64,000 nt of DNA from Pseudomonas syringae (GCF_000737245.1 NZ_JPQU01000016.1:62001-126000); one strand, 5' to 3'; positions 19,165-28,610 are shown, counted from the stretch's first letter. Numbers and translations are program-made. Notes: generated by a model not told the origin, from the letters alone.

Positions 19165-19398
19165 TCAGGCGGCATACAGCCGCAGCGGCGAAGAACGTTC
19201 AGGGCGCGGGATCACGCGGGCGCTGTTGGGTAGCGGGTTGCCCAGCCAGGACAGTTTCTGTTCGGTGATTTCCACCCAGTCCTGGCCCTGCGGCGGCTGG
19301 CGACATTGCTTGAAGGCGTGACAGATCCCGCTGGCATCCACGCGTGCAAAGTGACGGTCGTTACGGCGCGAGTTGAACAATGACCAGAGAAAGTCCAT
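19165..19398 (-). CDS. Small conserved hypothetical protein
   Basis: A 77-residue protein. The ATG at 19398 (MDFLWSLFNSRRNDRHF) is preferred because GGAG lies just before it and the longer frame adds an unlike N-terminus. It has a hydrophobic start, a single CHAFKQC cysteine pair and a WVEITEQKLSWLGNPLP stretch. No domain is recognised and the function is unknown; its start and compactness make a real gene likely. Confidence 0.6.
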   Translation of the reverse strand: MDFLWSLFNSRRNDRHFARVDASGICHAFKQCRQPPQGQDWVEITEQKLSWLGNPLPNSARVIPRPERSSPLRLYAA

Positions 19399-19565
19399 GG
19401 GCGGCTCCTGTTGATGTGAGCACAAGCTTGCAAGACCCACGTGACATCATGATGACGACCGGGTTGCTGAACCATTGCACTTGCGCGGCGGTCGGATTTT
19501 CAACTGGTTGGCGGTGGCTGGAGGCCGCTATACTGCGGCACATTTAGTGCCTGGCCCATGGAGAG

Positions 19566-20153
19566 ATGAGCATGCTGCGTCGCATTGTGTTTGGTTTGCT
19601 TGCTGTAACGAGTTTGACGCTGGTCGGCTGTGCCCACAGCCCGCAACAACTTAGCCCGCAACCCAAGCTGAACGCTCAGTTCGCCGCTGTTGGACGTGGA
19701 CAGCCTGTGGTCGTGCGTGTGGTTGACGGCCGTCCGAGCCCGACGCTGGGCACCCGCGGTGGCATGTACCCGGAAACCAGCGCGGTGAGTGTTGCCAGTG
19801 CCGATGTGTTGCCCAAGTTGCAGGCCCAGGCTGAAGCGGCAGTTCGTCTGCTGGGTTTCACGCCTACCTCGAGCGGCAGCGGCCCGACATTGACCGTTAC
19901 CCTCGCGGATCTGAAATACCAATCGCCGAAGGAAGGTCTGTACGTGACTGAGGCGACTATCAGCTCGACATTCCGTGCCGATGTGCAGAACAACGGTCGC
20001 AGCTACTCCGGTCGTTACGCCGCGTCGCTGGATCAGCGCTTTGGCATGGCGCCTAACCAGGAAACCAACACCCGGTTGGTCAGCGACGTGCTGAGCGATG
20101 CCCTGACGCGTCTGTTCCAGGATCAGACCATCGGTAGCACGCTGGCTCAGTAA
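19566..20153 (+). CDS. YajG-family lipoprotein
   Basis: A 195-residue lipoprotein. The signal sequence ends in the lipobox LTLVGCAHS, with the lipidated cysteine at about residue 22. Downstream, VVVRVVDGRPSPTLGTRGG and TLTVTLADLKYQ resemble the YajG family, found in gamma-proteobacteria and of unknown function. It is probably anchored to the outer membrane. It is monocistronic, with a terminator 15 bases after the stop. Confidence 0.85.
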   Translation: MSMLRRIVFGLLAVTSLTLVGCAHSPQQLSPQPKLNAQFAAVGRGQPVVVRVVDGRPSPTLGTRGGMYPETSAVSVASADVLPKLQAQAEAAVRLLGFTPTSSGSGPTLTVTLADLKYQSPKEGLYVTEATISSTFRADVQNNGRSYSGRYAASLDQRFGMAPNQETNTRLVSDVLSDALTRLFQDQTIGSTLAQ

Positions 20154-20165
20154 TTCAGCGCTTGT

Positions 20166-20202
20166 AAAAAAGCCCGGCTCTCGTGAGAGACCGGGCTTTT
20201 TT
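20166..20202 (+). terminator. Terminator of the YajG gene
   Basis: The stem AGCCCGGTCTC-type arms (AGCCCGGCTCTC, GTGA loop, GAGACCGGGCT) are followed by TTTTTT. The A tract in front would let it work on the other strand too. Confidence 0.9.
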
Positions 20203-20235
20203 ATGGACTACCGATGGCACTTTTTCCATGGAACC

Positions 20236-20326
20236 CTGTGGGAGCGGTGCTTGCCCGCGATAAGGGCGACACCGATATCAGGTTAATCGCGTCAAGCCTC
20301 ATCGCGGGCAAGCACCGCTCCCACAG
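20236..20326. repeat. REP hairpin pair
   Basis: CTGTGGGAGCGGTGCTTGCC faces its exact complement GGCAAGCACCGCTCCCACAG across a 50-base middle. It is the same REP type as at 13051-13140. Confidence 0.85.
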
Positions 20327-20351
20327 CCATCATCGGCCCCACGTTATTCAA

Positions 20352-20558
20352 TCACGCCGCCTGCTGATAAAAATCCAGAAAGCTGAAACCCGTCTGCAGG
20401 TCCATGTCCGGAAGGTCGTGGTGCTGATGGCCGCCGAGGGCGCAATAGACCAGCCAATGGCGGTCCTGGACATTGAAGGCCAGGCCGTTGATCAAGTCTT
20501 CCTGCTCATCGCTGGGCGTGATCAGATAAAGGCGGTCCTGATTTTTTGCATGCAGCAT
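20352..20558 (-). CDS. Small hypothetical protein
   Basis: A 68-residue protein beginning MLHAKNQDRLYLITPSDEQE; a GGAG sequence lies about 8 bases before the ATG at 20558. A second ATG four codons upstream (20570) is possible. The middle WLVYCALGGHQHH and the end FSFLDFYQQ do not match a family I know. It reads away from a terminator for the acyltransferase gene behind it, so it has its own promoter or relies on read-through. Existence is likely but not certain. Confidence 0.5.
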   Translation of the reverse strand: MLHAKNQDRLYLITPSDEQEDLINGLAFNVQDRHWLVYCALGGHQHHDLPDMDLQTGFSFLDFYQQAA

Positions 20559-20652
20559 GACAAGCTCCATAAGGGGTCGAGGTCGCGCCTCGAAGGAGCC
20601 ATACAGTGCCCGGTTGAGGTTACGGTTAAGTGACGGCAGGCAGAATTGTCCG

Positions 20653-20687
20653 ACAAAAAAAGACGCTCTGATTGAGCGCCTTTTTTC
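20653..20687. terminator. Two-way terminator behind the acyltransferase gene
   Basis: AAAAAAA, stem AGACGCTC-TGATT-GAGCGCCT, then TTTTTT. It follows the minus-strand acyltransferase stop by 15 bases. Confidence 0.85.
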
Positions 20688-20701
20688 CAGCAACGTGACG
20701 A

Positions 20702-21868
20702 TCAGAGCGGGATGCCAGCCTTGACCCGATATTGATTGCGCACCGGGGTCGCGTATTGCAGGACCAGATACGGGCGATGTTCTACCGGACACTCGTCGAG
20801 ACGGCGTTGCCATTCTTCCTGAGCTTTGGCCAGTTCTGGCGCCGGGAAGATATCCTTCGCCAGCGGCACATTGAGGCTCGGGTCGGCGTCTGCCCATTGT
20901 GCATAGGCCAGGTAATGCACCGGGAACAAGCGATAACCGCCGAGGATCTGCCGATCCATTTCGATCGCCAGCGCTTTGGTGTCTTCGAATAGCTCGGTGA
21001 TCGGCGATGCAAAGTTCACATGCACGCGCCCCTTGTAGCCGGTGATTCCCAGGGCGATGCTCACATCATCCTCGCCCGGCACCTTGGCGTAGCTGCCAGT
21101 CGTGTCGCGGATGTAGAGTTCACGAGCCTTTGCATGGTCGCAAGGATCGTACTCGTAGCTGATCGACACCGGGGTCAGGTTCAGCGAGCGAATCACCTCG
21201 GCGAACGGTTCATCCTTGCGGCTCATGTGGAACATTTTCAGGATCGCCGATTCAGTCCGGTCGTCGCCGTCTTTGGCGCGGCCCTCGGCCTGGGCGATCC
21301 AGATCGACTGGCAGTCGTTGCGAATCGAATGGTTGATGTAGGCCGACAGCAACTGATAGGCGGCCATTTTTTCCCGCCGCCCGATAATGGAGCGGTGCAC
21401 GATGAAGCTCTTGTTCAGGCGCATGAGGTCGCTGACGAAGGGCTTTTGCAGGAGATTGTCGCCAATGGCAATGCGCGGTGTCGGCAAACCGGCGTGATAC
21501 ACCGCGTAATTGACGAAGGCCGGGTCCATGACGATGTCCCGGTGGTTGGCAAGAAACAGATAGGCGCTACCTGACTTGAACTGCTCGACGCCGGTATAGG
21601 TCACACCGTCGGTGGCGCGTTCGATCGTGTGATCGACGTAGTATTCGACCTTGTCCTGCAGTGTGGCGACTGAATTGATGCCCACAAACTGGCGGCGCAG
21701 CTTGCGCGCGATAACGGGCTGCAAGGCCCAGCCCAGAGCACCGGCCAGGCGCGGAAAGCGGAAGCGGGTCAGGATCGAGAGAAACTCTTTGTCGCTGAGC
21801 AGGCGCGCAAGCACCGCGGAGACTTCAGCGTCGTTGTAAGGTCGGATGGCATCAAATTCGCCCATCAT
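20702..21868 (-). CDS. Glycerolipid acyltransferase-like protein
   Basis: A 388-residue protein of the glycerol-phosphate acyltransferase superfamily, which moves acyl chains onto glycerol-3-phosphate or lysophosphatidic acid. The catalytic motif is FLANHRDIVMDPAF (H-R-D-I-V-M-D, the HX4D site) and a substrate-binding stretch is IWIAQAEGRAKDGDD. An N-terminal extension and a C-terminal extension make it longer than PlsC (about 245). The start has two ATGs in a row (21868 and 21865). It lies alone between terminators; the exact acyl acceptor is unknown. Confidence 0.78.
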   Translation of the reverse strand: MMGEFDAIRPYNDAEVSAVLARLLSDKEFLSILTRFRFPRLAGALGWALQPVIARKLRRQFVGINSVATLQDKVEYYVDHTIERATDGVTYTGVEQFKSGSAYLFLANHRDIVMDPAFVNYAVYHAGLPTPRIAIGDNLLQKPFVSDLMRLNKSFIVHRSIIGRREKMAAYQLLSAYINHSIRNDCQSIWIAQAEGRAKDGDDRTESAILKMFHMSRKDEPFAEVIRSLNLTPVSISYEYDPCDHAKARELYIRDTTGSYAKVPGEDDVSIALGITGYKGRVHVNFASPITELFEDTKALAIEMDRQILGGYRLFPVHYLAYAQWADADPSLNVPLAKDIFPAPELAKAQEEWQRRLDECPVEHRPYLVLQYATPVRNQYRVKAGIPL

Positions 21869-21974
21869 GCTCTCTTGTAGGGGGTGAAAAATAATTAGGG
21901 ATGGTCTGAAAAATGCGTCCAGACTCCATCTGCAAAGAGCGCGATTATACGCACAACTGACCTTGGAGACCGCG

Positions 21975-22157
21975 ATGCAGGAAATTCAGGATTACGACTG
22001 CCCTTACTGCGGCGAGCCCGTGGAAGCCGTGTTGGACCTGTCCGGTGGTGACCAGCAGTACATCGAGGATTGTCCGGTCTGTTGCCGGCCTATTGTGTTC
22101 GACCTGCAAACCGATGGCGAAGACTGGAATCTGGCAGTGCGCAGCGAGAACGAATGA
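21975..22157 (+). CDS. CPXCG cysteine-rich zinc-ribbon protein
   Basis: A 60-residue protein with two CxxC pairs, CPYCGEP and CPVCCRP, spaced as in a zinc ribbon, matching the CPXCG motif-containing family of unknown role. The ATG at 21975 is 9 bases after GGAG; an earlier in-frame TTG is less likely. Its stop overlaps the next gene's ATG (ATGA), giving a coupled pair. Confidence 0.85.
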   Translation: MQEIQDYDCPYCGEPVEAVLDLSGGDQQYIEDCPVCCRPIVFDLQTDGEDWNLAVRSENE

Positions 22158-22429
22158 TGCAGAAAGTCTACGAGCCGGAAAACCTGATGGAGGCCGAGCT
22201 ACTGCAAGGCATGCTGGCCAGTGAAGGTATTGACGCCCATGTGACCGGCCGGCATTTGCTGGGCGGCCTTGGCGAGCTGCCGGCGTTGGGCCTGCTGGGG
22301 ATCAGCGTGGGTAACGATGACGTCGAACGGGCGCGCGCGTTGATCACTGCGTACAATGCGGCGCAGCCCTTCATCAATGAAGAGCCCGGTAATGAACCGG
22401 ACCATTTTCCCGACGTGCTGGTGTGTTGA
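22154..22429 (+). CDS. DUF2007 domain protein
   Basis: A 91-residue protein. [20 protein letters not shown] and [19 protein letters not shown] are typical of DUF2007, a small ferredoxin-like fold thought to bind a signal or metal, with no proven role. Two start codons stand together (22154 and 22157); the first overlaps the zinc-ribbon gene. It is followed after 28 bases by the SRAP gene, giving a likely three-gene operon. Confidence 0.85.
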   Translation: MMQKVYEPENLMEAELLQGMLASEGIDAHVTGRHLLGGLGELPALGLLGISVGNDDVERARALITAYNAAQPFINEEPGNEPDHFPDVLVC

Positions 22430-22457
22430 GCGTCGCCTGAAAGAGTCTTGTTGCCCC

Positions 22458-23087
22458 ATGTGTGGACGTTATGCGCTGTTCCGTTGGACGCCCGCTTTTG
22501 CGGCCTTGCCCGGTTTCCCGGCAGACCAGCAGGCGCAATGGAATATCTCTCCTGCTGATTCAGTGCTGATGTTGCGCGCCACGGCCGCCGCAGACGGTGA
22601 TCTTGAACTGGCCAGGGCACGCTGGGGGCTAACGCCGCCGTGGCTGACCGATCTGTCCCGCACGCCGGCCCATGCCCGGGCCGAAACCATTGTCGAGCAA
22701 CCGATGTTTCGTGAGGCGTTTCGTTTGCGGCGTTGCCTGCTGCCCGCCAACGGCTTCTACGAGTGGCGCGGCACAACCCGCAAACGCCCGTTCTGGCTGA
22801 CGCCGGGGGAGGGCTCGGCGCTGTTTTTTGCCGCGATCTGGGAGGCGTATCCCGTACAGGAACACACTTATCTGAGTGTGGCCGTGGTCACACAGCTCGC
22901 CGCCAACCAGCGTCGTCCGCTGATTCTCGATGCCCAGGGCCAGAAAGACTGGCTAAGCGCCGACACACCGCTGCCGACCTTGCAAGCCTTGCTCGCCAGT
23001 CCACAAACCGCCCTGCGCGAACGGCCGCTGGCCAATCTGATCAACGATCCCAAGCTCAACGCGCCGGAGTGTTTGACGCCGTTGTAG
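22458..23087 (+). CDS. SRAP-domain abasic-site protein (YedK/HMCES type), with altered active site
   Basis: A 209-residue SRAP protein, a family that forms a thiazolidine cross-link with abasic sites in single-stranded DNA through Cys2. The start MCGRYALF gives the required Cys2 after loss of Met1, and ANGFYEW carries the conserved Glu (E102). Oddly, the usual NARxET asparagine is His72 here (AHARAET) and the usual His of the HxRRP-type motif is Asn150 (AANQRRPLIL). The two residues appear to have swapped. The start at 22458 is fixed by Cys2. It probably belongs to one operon with the CPXCG and DUF2007 genes. Confidence 0.87.
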   Translation: MCGRYALFRWTPAFAALPGFPADQQAQWNISPADSVLMLRATAAADGDLELARARWGLTPPWLTDLSRTPAHARAETIVEQPMFREAFRLRRCLLPANGFYEWRGTTRKRPFWLTPGEGSALFFAAIWEAYPVQEHTYLSVAVVTQLAANQRRPLILDAQGQKDWLSADTPLPTLQALLASPQTALRERPLANLINDPKLNAPECLTPL

Positions 23088-23148
23088 GACATTGCCAGTA
23101 GAGCGCAGAACCTGTGGGAGATTCTATGTTGCCTGCAGTGCACATTCA

Positions 23149-23425
23149 TGTGGGACCGGCTTTAGCCGGGAAGGCGGCATTTCAGACGAAAAATATCGGG
23201 TGGATGTACTGGCCTCTTCCCGGCTGAAGCCGGTCCCACATGAGAACGCGGTCGTCTGTGAGAGCGATGCTTGGTCTGGGTCGCATTCCGACGGCAAACG
23301 ATGCCTTGGCATATCTGAAAAAACCGGATTGCTGTGGGAGCGAATTCATTCGCGAATGCTGTAGTCCAGCCGACATATCTTTATCGGATGTCCCGGCCTC
23401 TTCGCGAATGAATTCGCTCCCACAG
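23149..23425. repeat. Two REP hairpin pairs of different type
   Basis: Pair one (23149-23241) has the arms TGTGGGACCGGCTTTAGCCG and CGGCTGAAGCCGGTCCCACA. Pair two (23332-23425) has CTGTGGGAGCGAATTCATTC and its complement. They fill the 366-base gap between convergent genes. Confidence 0.85.
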
Positions 23426-23453
23426 ACGGGGGCGTGGCTGTTGGAGCGAGGAT

Positions 23454-25595
23454 CTAAACCCTGAACTGATTGATCAACCGCCGCTGCTGTTCGGCCAGTT
23501 TGGTCAGTTCAGCGCTGGCCTGGCTGGATTCGGTGGCGCCACCGGCGACTTCGTTGGCGACCTGACCGATGTTGGTCACGTTGCGATTGATGTCTTCCGC
23601 CACCGAGCTTTGCTCCTCGGCGGCGCTGGCGATCTGGGTGTTCATATCGTTGATCACCGACACGGCCTTGGTGATGGTTTCGAGGGCCTGCGCTGCTTCG
23701 GCGGCATGCCCGACGCTTTCTTGGGTCTTACTCTGGCTGTCCTCCATGACCTGCACCACCTGGCGCGTGCCACTTTGCAGCTGCTGGATCATGCTCTGGA
23801 TTTCCTGGGTTGCCTGTTGAGTCTTCTGCGCCAGGTTGCGTACTTCGTCGGCCACTACCGCAAAGCCACGGCCCTGTTCACCGGCTCGTGCAGCTTCGAT
23901 GGCGGCGTTCAGCGCCAGAAGATTCGTTTGTTCGGCGATGCCGCGGATGGTGGTCAGGATGGCGTTGATGTTCTCGCTGTCGGCGGCCAGGGTCTGTACC
24001 ACGCCCACCGCCCGACCGATTTCCGAAGCCAGTGCGCTGATGGAGTTCGATGTGTTCTGCACGATCTGCAGGCCCTGATTGGCCGCATCATCAGCATGAT
24101 TGGCCGCTTGTGCTGCCTGGGTGGCATTGCGTGCCACGTCCTGGGCGGTGGCAGTCATTTCATGCACGGCGGTGGCGACCAGTTCGATTTCCGACATCTG
24201 CCTGTGCACGCCCTGATTGGTGCGGATGGCGATGTCGGCCGTGTGCTCCGATGAGTCGCTGACCTTCTGCACCGACGTCACTACCTGGCTGATCATGGCT
24301 TGCAGCTTGCTCAGGAAGGTATTGAAGCGCACAGCGATCTGCCCGACCTCATCGGCGCGGTCGCTGGTCAGGCGTTTGGTCAGGTCACCTTCGCCCTGGG
24401 CGATGTCATCGAGCATCAGCACCATCTGTTTGAGTGGACTGGCAATTCCTCTGGCTACCAACCAGATCACCAGCAAGCCCAGTGCGGCAATGATCAGCCC
24501 GACCACAGTCATGCCGACAATGTCGGATTGACGCTGTGCGGCCAGATCGCTTTGCAGCTTGTTCAGGTCCGCCATGACGGCGGTCAGTGGCAGTTGAATC
24601 ATCAAGGTCCAGCGGGCGTCGGTGGCACCGATGCCGAATGGCATGTACACCTCGATGTGGCCATGTTCCTTGTCGATGTCATAGCGCACTTCACCGAGGC
24701 TGATCTTGGCCAGATTCGCCACTTCGCTGGCATCAAGGATGGTGGTGGCTTTCTGGCCGAGCTTGGTAGGGTCTTTGGTATAGGCGACCAGGCCGCCGTT
24801 GGTGGCGATAAGCGCCATCTCGCCTGCGCCGTCGTACAGTTTCTTGTCAGCTGCGGTGAGCATGTCCTGAATAAAGTTGACCGAGAGGTCGGCACCCACG
24901 ATGCCCTGAAACGCGCCATTGACCATGATGGGCGTGATGAATGACGACAGCATCACGACTTTGCCGCCGAGCGGGTAGGGCGCGGGGTCGATCACGCAGG
25001 GTTTTCTGGTTTCTTTCGAGCAAAAATAATATTCGCTGGAGCGCACGCCGGTGGAGAGCAGCGTCTGATCTTCCAGGCTGGCCAGTTTTTCCATGGCAAG
25101 GCTGCCGTCGGTGTTGCGATACCACCAAGGCATGAAGCGGCCATTCTTGGGGTCGACGCCTTTGTCGGTGGCGCCGGTGTATGCCGCATCATTGTGATCA
25201 ACAGCATTGGGTTCCCAGCCGATGTACGCGCCAAGCACTTTGGTGTTCTGCTCGACGGCATTGCGCAGCAGGTTGAGCATCTGCTCGCGGCTGATCTCTA
25301 GCTGCGCCTGACCTTGAGCGTTGGTTGTGCCGAGCAGGGCGTTGGTATTCGCCAGGCCCGCTGCGATCTGCAACGGAGTTTCCAGTTCGCGTTTGATCTC
25401 GCTGGCCTGTGTCTGGGCCAGCGCACTGAGGCGCTGCTCCATGGCCTGTTCGAATTGTGCCCGGGTCCGCTGATCCACCAGTTCCTGGGTACGTTCGCTG
25501 GCAAATAGCGAGTACAGCACCAGTGCGGCTACCACCGAGAGCACGATTGCGCCCGCCAAAGCAGCGATTGAGAACTGGATCGACTTGAACTTCAT
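23454..25595 (-). CDS. Methyl-accepting chemotaxis protein with a double-Cache sensor
   Basis: A 713-residue chemoreceptor. A first membrane helix (about residues 10-30) is followed by a periplasmic dCache-like sensor up to about 340 (markers: [48 protein letters not shown]). A second helix (about 360-380), a HAMP region and a signalling domain follow, with the hairpin tip [20 protein letters not shown] and [16 protein letters not shown]. The ligand cannot be read from sequence alone. There is no C-terminal methyltransferase-tethering pentapeptide (ends RRLINQFRV). A cysteine pair in the sensor ([10 protein letters not shown]) is notable and may form a disulphide. Confidence 0.92.
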   Translation of the reverse strand: MKFKSIQFSIAALAGAIVLSVVAALVLYSLFASERTQELVDQRTRAQFEQAMEQRLSALAQTQASEIKRELETPLQIAAGLANTNALLGTTNAQGQAQLEISREQMLNLLRNAVEQNTKVLGAYIGWEPNAVDHNDAAYTGATDKGVDPKNGRFMPWWYRNTDGSLAMEKLASLEDQTLLSTGVRSSEYYFCSKETRKPCVIDPAPYPLGGKVVMLSSFITPIMVNGAFQGIVGADLSVNFIQDMLTAADKKLYDGAGEMALIATNGGLVAYTKDPTKLGQKATTILDASEVANLAKISLGEVRYDIDKEHGHIEVYMPFGIGATDARWTLMIQLPLTAVMADLNKLQSDLAAQRQSDIVGMTVVGLIIAALGLLVIWLVARGIASPLKQMVLMLDDIAQGEGDLTKRLTSDRADEVGQIAVRFNTFLSKLQAMISQVVTSVQKVSDSSEHTADIAIRTNQGVHRQMSEIELVATAVHEMTATAQDVARNATQAAQAANHADDAANQGLQIVQNTSNSISALASEIGRAVGVVQTLAADSENINAILTTIRGIAEQTNLLALNAAIEAARAGEQGRGFAVVADEVRNLAQKTQQATQEIQSMIQQLQSGTRQVVQVMEDSQSKTQESVGHAAEAAQALETITKAVSVINDMNTQIASAAEEQSSVAEDINRNVTNIGQVANEVAGGATESSQASAELTKLAEQQRRLINQFRV

Positions 25596-25824
25596 AGGAG
25601 CTCCGGAGGGAAATGCGGCTATAACAAGCTATCGGCTGAGCATTTCGGAACTGTGACGCAATCCATTCATATGGGCGTAAATGATGCCGAATGGTCGTAT
25701 ATGGATATGTGTCGAAATTGGAACCATTCGGTGAATAAACTGACAAACTGGGCTATCAGCCAGTATCTGGCGCACCATGCTTTCACCGCCCAGGATGATC
25801 GCCATGTTCAGAGGGAGATCCACC
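25596..25824. other. Divergent promoter gap of the chemoreceptor and protease genes
   Basis: Both flanking genes read away from this AT-richer gap, so promoters for both should lie here. I cannot place them reliably. No REP is present. Confidence 0.4.
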
Positions 25825-26643
25825 ATGCGTCAGACGTTTGCTCTATGTGCTTTGAGCGCTGCATTGCTGCTCGGCGGCTGTCAGTCCGTGAATACCACCA
25901 GCGGTGATTCGGTCGGCGTCGAGCGCAAGCAATACATGTTCAGCATGCTATCGACCGATGAGGTCAATCAGATGTATGCGACGTCCTACAAGGAAACCGT
26001 GGGCGAGGCGTCCAGCAAAGGCGTGCTCGATACCACCAGTGCCTACGCCAAGCGCGTGCACACCATTGCTGACCGCCTGATCGGTCAGGCGCCCAAGCTG
26101 CGGCCTGATTCGGCGCAGTGGCAGTGGGAGGTCAATCTGATCAAGAGCGATGAGTTGAACGCCAATTGCGGGCCAGGCGGCAAGATCATTTTTTATACCG
26201 GCCTGATCGATACCTTGAAGCTGACGGACGATGAAATCGCTGCGGTGATGGGCCACGAAATTGCCCACGCCCTTCGTGAACACGGTCGTGAAGCGATGTC
26301 CAAGGCTTATGGTGTCGCCATGGCCAAGCAAGGTGCCGGGGCGATTCTGGGGTTGGGGCAGGACAGCCTTGCGCTGGCCGATACAGTGGTCAATTACAGC
26401 CTGACCTTGCCAAACAGCCGCAGCAACGAGAACGAGGCGGACCTGTTGGGGCTGGAACTGGCGGCGCGTGCGGGCTACAACCCGAATGCCGCGATTACCC
26501 TCTGGCAGAAGATGACCCAGAATTCCGGCGGTTCTCAACCGGAGTTCATGAGCACTCACCCGGCTTCACAGAACCGAATTGCTGCCTTGCAAGCGGCGAT
26601 CCCCAAGGTGATGCCGTTGTATGAGGCGGCGAAAAAATCTTGA
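25825..26643 (+). CDS. M48-family metalloprotease lipoprotein
   Basis: A 272-residue zinc protease of the LoiP/BepA-like M48 group, which acts on misfolded envelope proteins. The lipobox LLLGGCQS puts the lipidated Cys at residue 19. The zinc motif HEIAH lies at 144-148 and the third ligand is in NENEADLLGLELA. The mature enzyme is thus probably tethered to a periplasmic membrane face. The ATG at 25825 has a GGGAG before it; upstream in-frame codons lack a signal-peptide start. No TPR repeats follow. Confidence 0.92.
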   Translation: MRQTFALCALSAALLLGGCQSVNTTSGDSVGVERKQYMFSMLSTDEVNQMYATSYKETVGEASSKGVLDTTSAYAKRVHTIADRLIGQAPKLRPDSAQWQWEVNLIKSDELNANCGPGGKIIFYTGLIDTLKLTDDEIAAVMGHEIAHALREHGREAMSKAYGVAMAKQGAGAILGLGQDSLALADTVVNYSLTLPNSRSNENEADLLGLELAARAGYNPNAAITLWQKMTQNSGGSQPEFMSTHPASQNRIAALQAAIPKVMPLYEAAKKS

Positions 26644-26663
26644 TCCTGAGTTGATCGAGATTA

Positions 26664-26757
26664 CTGTGGGAGCGAGCTTGCTCGCGAAGGCGGTGTTTCA
26701 GTCCCGAGCAATGTGTCGAGTTTACTGAAGTCTTCGCGAGCAAGCTCGCTCCCACGG
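26664..26757. repeat. REP hairpin pair
   Basis: CTGTGGGAGCGAGCTTGCTC faces GAGCAAGCTCGCTCCCACGG between the convergent protease and manganese exporter genes. Confidence 0.85.
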
Positions 26758-26778
26758 GTCATGTATCTGCCGAGCCTG

Positions 26779-27363
26779 CTACACCCAACCACTCACCTGC
26801 ATCGCCTTGTATACCGCCACCAGCGCCAGCACAAAGAACGCGCTCGCGGCCAGGCGGCGGATCAGGGTCAGAGGCAGTTTTTCGGCGGCGAAGTTGCCCG
26901 CCAGTACCACCGGAACGTTGGCTATCAACATGCCCAGCGTCGTGCCCAGAATCACCAGCCACAGATACGAATATTGCGCCGCCAGCATCACCGTGGCGAT
27001 CTGTGTCTTGTCGCCAATCTCCGCGATAAAGAAGGCAATCAGCGTGGTCAGGAAAGGACCGAACTTGCGCCCGGTACTGGCTTCGTCATCGTCCATTTTG
27101 TCCGGCACCAGGGTCCAGAGCGCGGTCGCGGTAAAGCTTGCGGCGAGGATCCAGTGCAGCGTGGCATTGGAGAAGAAGCTGCCGAACCAGGCACCCACAG
27201 CGCCGGCAGCGGCATGGTTGGCCAGAGTCGCGGCGACGATACCGGCAATAATCGGCCAGGGCTTGCGAAAGCGAGCGGCGAGAATGAGGGCAAGGAGTTG
27301 GGTCTTGTCACCGATTTCGGCAAGCGCGACGACAGCCGTGGGGACCAACAGGGATTCCAGCAT
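26779..27363 (-). CDS. GDT1/TMEM165-family manganese exporter
   Basis: A 194-residue inner-membrane protein with six helices in two homologous halves. Each half has the family signature E-x-G-D-K-T: AEIGDKTQLLAL near residue 16 and AEIGDKTQIATV near 116. Members move Mn2+ or Ca2+ out of the cytoplasm, and in bacteria (MneA) they protect against excess manganese. The yybP-ykoY riboswitch directly upstream supports manganese as the substrate here. Confidence 0.92.
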   Translation of the reverse strand: MLESLLVPTAVVALAEIGDKTQLLALILAARFRKPWPIIAGIVAATLANHAAAGAVGAWFGSFFSNATLHWILAASFTATALWTLVPDKMDDDEASTGRKFGPFLTTLIAFFIAEIGDKTQIATVMLAAQYSYLWLVILGTTLGMLIANVPVVLAGNFAAEKLPLTLIRRLAASAFFVLALVAVYKAMQVSGWV

Positions 27364-27368
27364 CAGGT

Positions 27369-27600
27369 TTTCCTAAGGGGCGGGTCGACACGGCTATGAC
27401 ACGTACAGCCTTCCCGCCCCGGGTAAGGTGTTCGTGTCATAGGTCTTGTCAAACCACCGATCCGTCTGAGCGGATTCGGGGTCGTACGCACCATGGTCTG
27501 AGGACCAAGTATGTTGATGCGTACCGGACGAGCATGGCGCTCGTGGGAGACTACTCCCCTAGGACGGTGCGGATTCTGCCTACGCCGGACGCTTTCGGCA
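27369..27600 (-). ncRNA. yybP-ykoY manganese riboswitch
   Basis: On the minus strand the leader of the exporter gene carries the conserved GGGGAGTAG (complement of 27551-27559) and ATCAACATAC downstream, then a GGTGCGTACGACC stretch: the yybP-ykoY aptamer pattern, which senses Mn2+. A 10-base-pair stem (27394-27403 with 27433-27442) competes with pairing of 27377-27384 (GGGGCGGG) with 27413-27420 (CCCGCCCC). The first of these lies beside the ribosome binding site (AGGA, 27371-27374), giving a plausible translational switch. Only the core is certain; the outer limits are approximate. Confidence 0.87.
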
Positions 27601-27611
27601 AGTGCTTATTT

Positions 27612-28610
27612 TCACGCCCGTTTGGCCCGATAGATTCGGAAACCATTGCCTTGTGCCTTGATCGCGCAGACGCCGAAATGCTCTTCGATGATCGGCTGAT
27701 ACTTGAGGAAGGCGTTGGCTACAAGACGCAGTTCGCCCCCTGATTTCAGATGTTGGCGTGCTTTTCTCAGCAAGTTTTCTGTTGCCTGATAGTCGGTATG
27801 AACCCCCACATGAAACGGTGGATTGCTCAAAATCGTGCTTAAACCCATGGGCGCCGCGTCGATGCCATCGCCGGTCAATACTTCGGCTTCCAGGCCATTT
27901 GCGGCAAGGGTCAGGCGCGTGCTGGCGGTGGCGAAAGCATCCACGTCGAGCATGATCACGTTGTTATGCGGATAGCGACGTTTTACCGCAGCCCCCAACA
28001 CCCCGGCACCGCAACCGAAATCCAGCAGGTTACCGCTGGGCAGTTTGTCGATGTTTTCCAGCAGCAGCGCCGAGCCTCGGTCCAGACGACCCTGGCTGAA
28101 TACACCTGGCAGGCTGACGACCTTGAGCGGGCCGTCTTCCATTTCCACTTCGTAGTGCTGAGCGAGGCTCTCGAGGGTAACCGCTTGCGGTGCGTCTTCT
28201 ACGGTGACCTGCCAAAGCTGGCAATGCCGGGCGCTGTCCAGTTTACGGGCGCGGCCGAACGGGCTGAGCTGTTTGGCGGCTGCTTCGATGCCACTGCGTT
28301 TTTCGCCCACCAGAAACAATTCACGGCCTGCCAGGCGCGAGGCCAGCGCGTTCAGCAAGTAATTGGTGAGTTCGCGGGCCTTGGGCAGAAATACCACGGC
28401 AGCTTCGAAAGGCTGGTCGGGGACATCCACACCAAAATGACTGCGGCCTTCGAAGCGCGCCTCCAGTGCCGACTGATCGCCCGCATGCCAGCACCAGCCG
28501 TGGGCTTGCGGCAACCGGCCAAGCAAATCATCTGCAGGCAGACCAGCCAACAGCAGCGAGCCCTGAAACAATTCGGCCTGACGGAGTAACACTTCACTGC
28601 GCGGGTCCAT
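27612..28610 (-). CDS. rsmC: 16S rRNA G1207 methyltransferase RsmC
   Basis: A 332-residue two-domain SAM methyltransferase that modifies G1207 of 16S rRNA. The C-terminal half has [15 protein letters not shown] and the catalytic [14 protein letters not shown] motif. The N-terminal half is a degenerate copy of the fold, as in E. coli RsmC (343 residues). The start [17 protein letters not shown] is standard for the family. It reads away from a REP region and towards the manganese riboswitch. Confidence 0.92.
   Translation of the reverse strand: MDPRSEVLLRQAELFQGSLLLAGLPADDLLGRLPQAHGWCWHAGDQSALEARFEGRSHFGVDVPDQPFEAAVVFLPKARELTNYLLNALASRLAGRELFLVGEKRSGIEAAAKQLSPFGRARKLDSARHCQLWQVTVEDAPQAVTLESLAQHYEVEMEDGPLKVVSLPGVFSQGRLDRGSALLLENIDKLPSGNLLDFGCGAGVLGAAVKRRYPHNNVIMLDVDAFATASTRLTLAANGLEAEVLTGDGIDAAPMGLSTILSNPPFHVGVHTDYQATENLLRKARQHLKSGGELRLVANAFLKYQPIIEEHFGVCAIKAQGNGFRIYRAKRA

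Noticed and set aside
23149..23425. Clustered hairpin repeats as a possible CRISPR array
   Set aside because: The repeats are palindromic REP arms of different types, not equal-length direct repeats with unique spacers, and no cas gene is seen.
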